This document shows, piece after piece, positions 1 through 5,563 of a stretch of DNA of 6,317 bases. Within the stretch, counting starts at the first letter, position 1; every line of letters begins with the position of its first letter. The stretch comes from Treponema sp. (GTDB lineage Bacteria > Spirochaetota > Spirochaetia > Treponematales > Breznakiellaceae), in NCBI GenBank assembly GCA_031263435.1, contig JAISFT010000214.1, forward strand, positions 1 through 6,317, in the 5' to 3' direction. Below the pieces are notes generated by a model. That model saw only the letters and a list, made by a program, of their open reading frames with translations, was not told the origin of the DNA and did no database searches. Made by a program: the position numbers and the translations under genes.

Positions 1-321
1 GTAAAATACGCCGACCCCCAGGGCCACTACCTGGCGGAAGTCGATCTGCTCCTGGAAAACGGCGATACGGTCCTGGTGGTAGAGGTAAAGACGAACCTGA
101 CGACCGTTGATGTAAAAGACCATGTGAAGCGGATGGAGAAGCTGCGCCGCTATGCGGATGAACACCAGGACAACCGGAAACTGTTGGGGGCTGTGGCGGG
201 GGCAATAGCGGCGGATGAGGCGAAGGCGTATGCGGTTAAGCAGGGGTTTTTTGTGCTTGAGCAATCGGGGGACACGGTGAAGATCAGCATACCCAAAGGT
301 TTCAAACCCCGGGAGTGGTAG
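1..321 (+). CDS. DUF3782-like protein with PD-(D/E)XK nuclease-type core, 5'-truncated
   Basis: The frame is open from the first base, so the gene begins upstream; 106 C-terminal residues are visible, ending at TAG 319-321. An internal GTG at 76 could be read as a start, but the sequence before it is homologous in style and continuous with the core, so I do not use it. The visible part shows an acidic residue pair in EVDLLL (E13, D15), a short turn, then VVEVK (E28, K30). This is the D...ExK arrangement of the PD-(D/E)XK nuclease fold. It is followed by a helix rich in K, R and E, then LGAVAGAIA, and a C-terminal AVKQGFFVLEQSGD stretch. That order matches what I know of the DUF3782 family, which is usually described as uncharacterised and nuclease-like. 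Most such proteins have an N-terminal coiled coil, which would lie outside the window. No substrate is known and no signal peptide is visible. Family assignment is from recalled motifs; nuclease activity is only inferred. Confidence 0.8.
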   Translation, partial: VKYADPQGHYLAEVDLLLENGDTVLVVEVKTNLTTVDVKDHVKRMEKLRRYADEHQDNRKLLGAVAGAIAADEAKAYAVKQGFFVLEQSGDTVKISIPKGFKPREW

Positions 322-324
322 CTG

Positions 325-390
325 ACCCGCCCCAGGCAGAACACGCTGATGCAATGTGGGCTAGGTTTAGTGTCTGCGGCGGGGTTCTTT
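325..390 (+). terminator. Probable intrinsic terminator after the DUF3782-like gene
   Basis: The 70-base gap between the two converging genes contains a long imperfect inverted repeat. CCCGCC (326-331) pairs with GGCGGG (378-383). Inside it, GCAGA-ACAC (336-344, one bulged A) pairs with GTGTCTGC (370-377). The loop is about 25 bases. The right arm runs into GTTCTTTC (384-391), a short T-rich tail on the + strand. The opposite strand lacks a T-tract after the hairpin, so it would serve the upstream + strand gene rather than the CBM9-like gene. The tail is short and the loop large, so efficiency is uncertain. Confidence 0.45.
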
Positions 391-391
391 C

Positions 392-1204
392 CTAATCCCT
401 AAAGTGCAGGCAGGCGAAATTTTCCGGTATGTGGGAATCGTAGACCCCATGCTCGTTCAGGGCCCAGCCGGCGCTGGCCAGGGCCCTGCCGTTGGCCCGC
501 AGATTCTCAAACCGGAAGAACTGACAGCGGATACTGTCCCCGTCTTTGGGGGGGAAGCCCTTACCGGGGCTTAGAATCCTAAAACCCTCCCAGGGAAAGG
601 CCAGTTCCACGGTCCAGCCCTTGTCGATATGGGACGGATCGTTGATCTTCCCCTCAACCCTGACGCCGCTTTGGAGGGCCGGAAAGTCAAAATCCATAAA
701 GGCCCAGCGCCGTCCCCGGGGGTGCTTCCTGAAACGGCCCACATCCTGGAAGCCGCTCAGCACATCCACATCCCGGTTGTACAGGTCGAATCCCGCCTGC
801 TCAAAGCGGCTCCCCCTCTTCAGGGCATCCTGGTAAACAAAGAACACTTCGTAAACCGTATTGAACGCGTTGATCTCAAATTCGTAGTAACAGTCCTCGC
901 CGTCAAAAAAGAGTTCCACATCGTTGTCAAACCAGATAAGGGAATCCCGCTCGGTAAACGAGGCCCGGACATCGGGCTCGTCGATCCAGTAGGCCACATA
1001 CAGGGCCCTCTCGTCCCACAGGGCCACCACCTGGGTACCAAGGGGCGCCGGTTCACCGGTAACCATATCCACAAAGCGGCGGGATCTCTCCGCCCCCTTC
1101 CATACCGGCTTTTCCAGGTCCCCGTCTATGGGAAAAGTCTCCCGCACCCTCCGGCAATCGTAGTGGGCAATCCGGTCTTCACTTATCCGGGTATCGGTAT
1201 CCAT
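392..1204 (-). CDS. CBM9-like carbohydrate-binding protein, no signal peptide
   Basis: A 270-residue protein of the family 9 carbohydrate-binding-module type (DOMON-like beta-sandwich). Family hallmarks in order: FPIDGDLEKPVW (24-35), where the conserved Trp begins the domain; ALWDERALYVAYWIDEPD (61-78); a run of acids in WFDNDVELFFDG (91-102); YYEFEINAFNTVYEV (106-120); GWTVELAFPWEGF (196-208); and a C-terminal HGVYDSHIPENFACLHF (252-268). Such stand-alone proteins are usually annotated only as carbohydrate-binding family 9-like; in xylanases the module binds sugar chain ends. The frame is open further upstream to a TTG at 1234 and ATGs at 1231 and 1222. ATG 1204 is chosen because AGGAGG lies five bases before it and the extra ten residues have no family match. 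No signal peptide, membrane segment or catalytic domain is seen, so it is probably cytoplasmic. It is transcribed divergently from the protease gene. Its ligand is unknown. Confidence 0.85.
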   Translation of the reverse strand: MDTDTRISEDRIAHYDCRRVRETFPIDGDLEKPVWKGAERSRRFVDMVTGEPAPLGTQVVALWDERALYVAYWIDEPDVRASFTERDSLIWFDNDVELFFDGEDCYYEFEINAFNTVYEVFFVYQDALKRGSRFEQAGFDLYNRDVDVLSGFQDVGRFRKHPRGRRWAFMDFDFPALQSGVRVEGKINDPSHIDKGWTVELAFPWEGFRILSPGKGFPPKDGDSIRCQFFRFENLRANGRALASAGWALNEHGVYDSHIPENFACLHFRD

Positions 1205-1209
1205 CCTGT

Positions 1210-1215
1210 CCTCCT
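1210..1215 (-). promoter_or_regulatory. Ribosome binding site deciding the start of the CBM9-like gene
   Basis: On the minus strand AGGAGG (1215 to 1210) is a full match to the anti-Shine-Dalgarno sequence and sits five bases before ATG 1204-1202. The alternative upstream starts (TTG 1234, ATG 1231, ATG 1222) would place this site inside the coding sequence and have no comparable site of their own. Confidence 0.75.
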
Positions 1216-1288
1216 GCACCATTCGCGGCATCAAACTCCGGGCCCCGCGTCATCCAAAACGCAGAATCCCCGCGGACACAGCGGATCC

Positions 1289-1317
1289 TTGCCTGCCATA
1301 CCCATATCATCTATACT
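1289..1317 (+). promoter_or_regulatory. Sigma-70-type promoter for the protease-lipoprotein operon
   Basis: TTGCCT (1289-1294, four of six matches to TTGACA) and TATACT (1312-1317, five of six matches to TATAAT) are separated by exactly 17 bases. Transcription would start near 1324 and leave a leader of about 25 bases before ATG 1349. The area is conspicuously AT-rich (1300-1330) in an otherwise GC-rich window. On the minus strand the same AT-rich patch offers only a weak candidate for the divergent CBM9-like gene (TTGTAA, then TGATAT after 17 bases, three of six at -10), which I do not annotate. No operator palindrome is evident. Confidence 0.6.
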
Positions 1318-1348
1318 AATAGTAATTTACAAGGTGGGGAATACGCCT

Positions 1349-3139
1349 ATGAAAAAATCGGCCTCCATGCACAACCGGCGGAACGATAGATCGGTCAAGT
1401 CTTCAGGCTGCGGCAGGGTTCCCCTGTTTCGTTGTATAGCCTTCCTGGCCATGATCTCCGGCGGGGCAGTCTTTTGTTTTGGGCAGGCCGAAAGCCTCAG
1501 AGATTACGTGGGGCTGATCAACCAGAGCTTTCACCCCGATATCGTTTCCTACCTGGGGAAATTCCGGACCGAATTTGAACGGCGGGGCAATACGGATGCC
1601 GCCAGGAGTATAGACAGCTACCTTAAGGGCGGATCGGGCACAGGTTTTGTCTATGTGGCCCCGGACGGCGCCAATTACATCATCACCAACCACCATGTCA
1701 TCACCCAGGCCTACGATATTTCAGTTACCTTTGAAAAACAGGACGGCCTCAAGGTTAAGTACGAGGGGCTTACGATCATCGCCGCGGATGAGGACATGGA
1801 TATCGCCCTTTTGTCCTTCCCCAGGGGTGGGCGGCCCTTCACCGGGGGCCTGGCCTTCCTGGACCGGCCGGTCAACGAGGGGGAGGACGTGTACTCCGCA
1901 GGGTTCCCCACTCTGGGGAATACCACCATGTGGCAGTTCGGCAGGGGCATGGTTTCCAACGCCCATGTTGAATTCCCCGAAGATGACTACGATGAAAAGA
2001 GCCGGATCATGGGTCCCTATATCCAGCATACCGCCCAGGTAGATCCGGGCAATTCCGGCGGCCCCCTGCTGGTCCAGGCCCCGGACCTTCCCACCGGCTA
2101 TGCGGTGGCGGGGATCAACACCCTGAGCGCCCGCTTCCGGCAGGCGGCGAATTTTTCTATTCCCACGGACCGGGTTCAGACCTTTCTGGATTCCACCCTA
2201 AACCCCAGGCCGGAGGATGAACGGCGCCGCCTGGACGCCCGCCTGAACAGCTTTATCGAGGGCCTTACCGTACCCAGGGCGGTGTATGAACATATCGCCA
2301 AGTACCTTTCCAACGCCTGTACCGCGGAAAACGCCGAATATGCCCTTACCGAAATGCTGCGCAACGCCAACCGGACGGTTCAGGACAACATTATTCGGGC
2401 TTTTATCTATTCCCCCGTAGAAGGCATGGGGTATGCGGTGGCCTGGACCATCGAAAACGCCCTGCGGACGCAGACAGGAAGAATCGCCATAAGCGTAGAC
2501 AGCGTGGCCCCCGCAAACGAAAACAGCTATACGGTAAATTTCAAGGTCAACAACGGGACCATCAGCTCCCTATGGGTCAACGATTATGGCATCTGGCGAA
2601 TCAACAGCTTCGGCGACTTTGCAGCGGGGGATAAAACCCTGATTGAAAGACGCAACCGGACGGACACGGACGCCCGGAGACTCAGGACCGATTACGATTT
2701 CCACCTTTCCGCGGGGTTTGCCTATTTACTGGAGGCAGGACCGGCCTTTGGGGGGGACATTAAATATCACTCCGGGTTTGCGGCCTACGGATTCAGGGCC
2801 TACATTGCGGGGAAAGATTTTTTCCAGGGCGAGTTTACCACCGGTTTCTACATTCCAATCCGCATCAAAAAGATCGGCCTTATCCCCTACGGGAATTTTG
2901 GAATGGGACTTGTCGTAAAAGAACCCGATCCCACAACACCCGATAGTTGGAGTCTGTATGAAGATCCGATTGGCAAGGACATAGGCATTAACTTCTCCCT
3001 GGAAGGAGGACTGCTGTTTACCACATCGCTGATTCCCGGCTTATTCCTGCAGGCATCCTACCAGCACAATTTCTACACCGGCACTATCCGCGGCATCAAG
3101 CCCGGCATACTCTTTTTCGGCATTGGTTACGGCTTTTAA
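1349..3139 (+). CDS. Secreted trypsin/HtrA-type serine protease with C-terminal beta-barrel-like domain
   Basis: A 596-residue exported protease. Residues 1-47 are a long basic n-region, a hydrophobic core (about 24-44) and a likely cleavage near CFG-QA-E. A short helical region (48-93) precedes the trypsin-like domain (about 94-282), which has the triad His116 in ITNHHVI, Asp151 in DMDIALL and Ser236 in DPGNSGGPL. All three residues are intact, so hydrolysis of periplasmic or envelope proteins is expected. No PDZ domain follows, unlike DegP/HtrA. Residues 283-445 are helical and then beta, with SLWVNDYGIWRI recalling NTF2-like folds; I cannot name this part. Residues 449-596 show about eight alternating amphipathic strands rich in Gly and aromatics, ending ...GIGYGF, the pattern of a small outer-membrane barrel with a terminal Phe. 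ATG 1349 is chosen because the preceding in-frame open stretch back to 629 is antisense to the CBM9-like gene and because a GGTGG-type site and a promoter lie just upstream. It heads an operon with two lipoproteins. Confidence 0.88.
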   Translation: MKKSASMHNRRNDRSVKSSGCGRVPLFRCIAFLAMISGGAVFCFGQAESLRDYVGLINQSFHPDIVSYLGKFRTEFERRGNTDAARSIDSYLKGGSGTGFVYVAPDGANYIITNHHVITQAYDISVTFEKQDGLKVKYEGLTIIAADEDMDIALLSFPRGGRPFTGGLAFLDRPVNEGEDVYSAGFPTLGNTTMWQFGRGMVSNAHVEFPEDDYDEKSRIMGPYIQHTAQVDPGNSGGPLLVQAPDLPTGYAVAGINTLSARFRQAANFSIPTDRVQTFLDSTLNPRPEDERRRLDARLNSFIEGLTVPRAVYEHIAKYLSNACTAENAEYALTEMLRNANRTVQDNIIRAFIYSPVEGMGYAVAWTIENALRTQTGRIAISVDSVAPANENSYTVNFKVNNGTISSLWVNDYGIWRINSFGDFAAGDKTLIERRNRTDTDARRLRTDYDFHLSAGFAYLLEAGPAFGGDIKYHSGFAAYGFRAYIAGKDFFQGEFTTGFYIPIRIKKIGLIPYGNFGMGLVVKEPDPTTPDSWSLYEDPIGKDIGINFSLEGGLLFTTSLIPGLFLQASYQHNFYTGTIRGIKPGILFFGIGYGF

Positions 3140-3163
3140 CGGCTTTGGCAGGAGGAATACTAA

Positions 3164-3601
3164 ATGAAAAAGATCGGCAGCGTTACTGCAATACTGGTTT
3201 TAGTCCTGGCAGCTTCCTGTGCGACATCCCCAACAGTATGGGATGCAAGTTACCCCCAGGAAGAATCGGTGGAGATTGTGTTTTACCAGATGCTGGTAAA
3301 GAGCTACAACGGAATCGGGGTCAAAGGGTGGACCGATGTCATGATTCCCGCGGGAGAGGTAAACATCGGCGCGGATGTTTATATCTCCCATGCCGGGGTG
3401 CTGTTCCGGGCGCTGGATATGGAATTTGGCTGTTATCTGGAAGCCGGTAAAAAATACACCATAAGCGGCGCTGCCAGGAACGGGCAATGGGGAGTTAATG
3501 TGTACGAAGGAGCTACATTGTTCCAGGTCGCCAATACTCCAAACAACGAAAAACTTACGGAATTTATACCCTTTAAAGACCAGCCGGATATGTTCAATTA
3601 A
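3164..3601 (+). CDS. Small lipoprotein, first of a tandem pair
   Basis: A 145-residue protein starting at ATG 3164, eight bases after AGGAGG (3150-3155) and 24 bases after the protease stop, so it is almost certainly co-transcribed with it. The N-terminus is a lipoprotein signal: MKK, a hydrophobic core, then LAASC with Cys19 as the probable lipidated residue. The lipobox is of the relaxed type common in spirochaetes. The mature part has WDASYPQEES (26-34), a central YNGIGVKGW (48-56), VMIPAGEV (59-66), and CYLEAGKKYTISG (90-102). It reads as a small all-beta domain. I recognise this D-x-S-x-P-x-E-E-S / IPAGE / EAGKKY pattern as recurring in treponeme hypothetical lipoproteins, but know no function for it. 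The downstream protein shares the same motif order. It is likely anchored in the periplasm to the inner or outer membrane. Confidence 0.82.
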   Translation: MKKIGSVTAILVLVLAASCATSPTVWDASYPQEESVEIVFYQMLVKSYNGIGVKGWTDVMIPAGEVNIGADVYISHAGVLFRALDMEFGCYLEAGKKYTISGAARNGQWGVNVYEGATLFQVANTPNNEKLTEFIPFKDQPDMFN

Positions 3602-3616
3602 AACCGGCGTCAGTAA

Positions 3617-3652
3617 ACCGGTACCGGTAAACCCGGCGCCGGTAACCGGTAC
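3617..3652 (+). repeat. Palindromic short-repeat spacer upstream of the second lipoprotein
   Basis: The 63-base gap between the lipoprotein genes is built from repeated ACCGGT units (3617-3622, 3623-3628, 3645-3650) and two GTAAACC copies (3613-3619 and 3627-3633). ACCGGTACCGGT (3617-3628) and CCGGCGCCGG (3633-3642) are perfect palindromes. GTACCGGT (3621-3628) and ACCGGTAC (3645-3652) form an eight-base stem with a 16-base loop. The right arm ends one base before the AGGAGG at 3653-3658. There is no T-tract, so this is not an intrinsic terminator. It could be an operator, an RNA hairpin that tunes translation or mRNA stability, or a simple expansion of a short repeat. Confidence 0.6.
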
Positions 3653-3664
3653 AGGAGGCTAATC

Positions 3665-4096
3665 ATGAAGAAATCGGGATTGTTGACAACGGGAATGGCC
3701 GTACTGGCTGTTTTGATCTTTACCGGATGCGTGGGGACCACAGCGCTGGGAGTACTGGATGAATCGGTGCCGGAGGAGTCCCTGTGCCCCCTGGAAGTAC
3801 GAAACAACATATCGGTTATTATCTACGATAACCAGCCGGTGGAATGGGTGTCCGAAGGCCTGACCAATTCGCGGATAACGATCAGCCTGCCGCCGGGGGA
3901 ACATACCTTTATGACCAGGTATTATGTAACCCAAAGCTCCGGGTATTATTCAACGACGTATACGATAACCGACACGGTTACCCAGACCTTCCTTCCGGGG
4001 CACAGCTACCGTATTTACAAGCAGAATATTTGGCTGATATTTTTTACCATCACCAACATCAAAATCAAGGACGTAACCCCCCGGTCCGCCATGTAA
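3665..4096 (+). CDS. Small lipoprotein, second of a tandem pair
   Basis: A 143-residue protein starting at ATG 3665, six bases after AGGAGG (3653-3658), and ending at TAA 4094-4096. Residues 1-21 form a lipoprotein signal with IFTGC, making Cys22 the likely lipidated residue. The mature part carries LDESVPEESL (31-40), ISVIIYDNQPVEW (49-61), ITISLPPGEHTF (71-82) and FLPGHSYRIY (109-118). This is the same motif order as in the preceding lipoprotein (acid-rich P-E-E-S start, short strand with a Y-D/N-turn, P-P/A-G-E, then G-x-x-Y-x-I), so I infer an old tandem duplication. The stretch SSGYYSTTYTITDTVTQTF is rich in Thr, Ser and Tyr and suggests paired beta strands. Function unknown. It is the last gene of the operon and converges on the DUF3943 gene with a 31-base gap that shows no convincing terminator. 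Confidence 0.82.
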   Translation: MKKSGLLTTGMAVLAVLIFTGCVGTTALGVLDESVPEESLCPLEVRNNISVIIYDNQPVEWVSEGLTNSRITISLPPGEHTFMTRYYVTQSSGYYSTTYTITDTVTQTFLPGHSYRIYKQNIWLIFFTITNIKIKDVTPRSAM

Positions 4097-4127
4097 AATC
4101 GACCACTGTAGTCCAGGACAAGCAATA

Positions 4128-5516
4128 CTAAAGATCCCAGGCGATAAAGAGCCTGCGGGTCCTGGAGTATTTTTGAAAATTCGGGGAACGGTCAAAATAT
4201 CCGTACTCGCCGGTAAATGTTCTGCTTATACCGAGGGACATTTTTCCCACAATTTTACGGGAATAGCTTAGATCGGAAAAAAACCAGTGTACCTTGCCGC
4301 GGGAAAAGGATACGGTTCCGGGGTAGGTCCACAAACAGTAGTACCGTAAATCCAGGGACAGTTTGCCGAATTTTTCTGCCCGCAGGGTAAAAGACAATTT
4401 TTCATTGATTCCCCCGCCGTAATTTTTAAGGCTCCGGCCGCCGTCCCCGGGGGAGTAAAAATTGGAAACGCCGAAAAATGTGCCGCCGCTGTGCAGTTTT
4501 AGCTGCAAAATAAAATCGTTTCCGAATACATGCTGGTACTTGACCGTCCAGTCAAGGGCATTGCTGTACTGGTCTATGGTGGAATCGTATAGGCTGTACG
4601 CGCCCGATGAAACAAAATCGTAGTGCATCGAAAGTCCGGTACTCAGCATAGCGCTTGCCGTATAAACCGGGGCGAATGAAAAGAGATAGCCGTCGGAAAT
4701 CAGGCGGACACTCATGTAATTCCCGATGCCGGCTTCAAGGTCGGCCGTGAGTTCAAAGTGCTCGTAGGGAACCGTGCCCCGCTGTTCAAAGGGATCGCCG
4801 TAGACAAGTTCTGCGCCCGCGTATACGGCCGGTCCCACAAAAGAATAGAGATCCCGGTTGTATTCCTTTTCTGTAAAACCGGCGCCGGCAAAATCTGCTC
4901 CGGTTGAAAATGACAGATAATACAGGCTGCCGGCCTCCTTCCTGGATTCACGCTTTGTTGTAATCCGGTTAAAGCTGTCCATCGGGCTTATGAGGGCCGT
5001 AAGCGGCGCCGGAAGGCCCGCGGTCCTGGCCGCCTGGTACAGGCGGTGCAGCATTTCCCCAAGGGGCAGGCTGCCAAAAGTTGTCGCTATCAGATCATTG
5101 GCGGACTTTTGCTGGTGTTCTCCGAAATATTCCCAGGTGATGCTGCCCAGGAAACTAAAAAACAGTGATTCGTAAAACGTATAGCCGTTTGACCGCCCGG
5201 CATTAAAATACACTGAACCCTGATAGGGATGCCCAAGGTTGTTTACCTTGAATCCGTCGGTGTCTTCCCAAATCCATTCCCCGGTTATATTTTCCCTGAT
5301 CGATTCCGGCGTCGGCCCCGCCCAGGGAAAATCAAACACATAATTGTTTATTCCCGTTAAAAGCGCATTGGAGAACAGGGTTTTGGACAGCGCGGAGAAG
5401 GGGTACTTCCCGCTGTTTCCCGCCGCAGCTTCTCCCTGCGGCGTACCGGCGTCTTGTGCATATACGGACAGACATAAAACCCAGCCCAAAAACAAAAGAG
5501 AATATTTGCCCTTCAC
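4128..5516 (-). CDS. DUF3943 domain protein, probable outer-membrane beta-barrel
   Basis: A 462-residue exported protein starting at GTG 5516, with AGAGGAG (5524-5530) seven bases upstream, and ending at TAG 4130-4128. Residues 1-20 are a standard signal peptide, with probable cleavage VYA-QD. The DUF3943 region covers about residues 75-180. It contains VNNLGHPYQGSVYFNAGRSNG (91-111), read as N...HPy.G..Y..aaR..G, then SITWEYFGE (125-133) and TTFGSLPLGEMLHRL (145-159). These are the conserved landmarks I associate with that uncharacterised family. From about 195 to the end the sequence alternates polar and hydrophobic/aromatic residues in many short strands (for example YYLSFSTGADFAGAGF, FSFAPVYTASAMLSTGLSM), consistent with an outer-membrane barrel. 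The last residues are FIAWDL, so the terminal residue is Leu rather than the usual Phe or Tyr. No enzymatic motif is seen. It lies just downstream of the TPR gene on the same strand. Confidence 0.85.
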   Translation of the reverse strand: MKGKYSLLFLGWVLCLSVYAQDAGTPQGEAAAGNSGKYPFSALSKTLFSNALLTGINNYVFDFPWAGPTPESIRENITGEWIWEDTDGFKVNNLGHPYQGSVYFNAGRSNGYTFYESLFFSFLGSITWEYFGEHQQKSANDLIATTFGSLPLGEMLHRLYQAARTAGLPAPLTALISPMDSFNRITTKRESRKEAGSLYYLSFSTGADFAGAGFTEKEYNRDLYSFVGPAVYAGAELVYGDPFEQRGTVPYEHFELTADLEAGIGNYMSVRLISDGYLFSFAPVYTASAMLSTGLSMHYDFVSSGAYSLYDSTIDQYSNALDWTVKYQHVFGNDFILQLKLHSGGTFFGVSNFYSPGDGGRSLKNYGGGINEKLSFTLRAEKFGKLSLDLRYYCLWTYPGTVSFSRGKVHWFFSDLSYSRKIVGKMSLGISRTFTGEYGYFDRSPNFQKYSRTRRLFIAWDL

Positions 5517-5563
5517 CCGAGTACTCCTCTTGTATGCTGCATTAACGGTAAAGAGATTCTCTG

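Noticed and set aside
629..1348. A long open stretch in frame with, and upstream of, the protease, which would add 240 residues to it.
   Set aside because: It is antisense to the well-supported CBM9-like gene, its translation has no signal peptide or family match, and the promoter, leader and exported N-terminus all place the start at 1349.
1430..1480. Cys29 or Cys43 of the protease as a lipidation site.
   Set aside because: The residues before each Cys (LFR and AVF) do not fit even a relaxed lipobox; an ordinary signal peptide cleaved near residues 45-47 fits better.
4137..4174. CCAGG (4137-4141) and CCTGG (4161-4165) followed by AGTATTTTT, a possible terminator for the lipoprotein operon.
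   Set aside because: The stem is only five base pairs with a 19-base loop and lies inside the convergent DUF3943 coding sequence; too weak to annotate.
5541..5563. AGAGAATCTCT palindrome on the minus strand between the TPR and DUF3943 genes.
   Set aside because: The arms are separated by one base, so no hairpin can form, and it is too short and AT-rich to call an operator.
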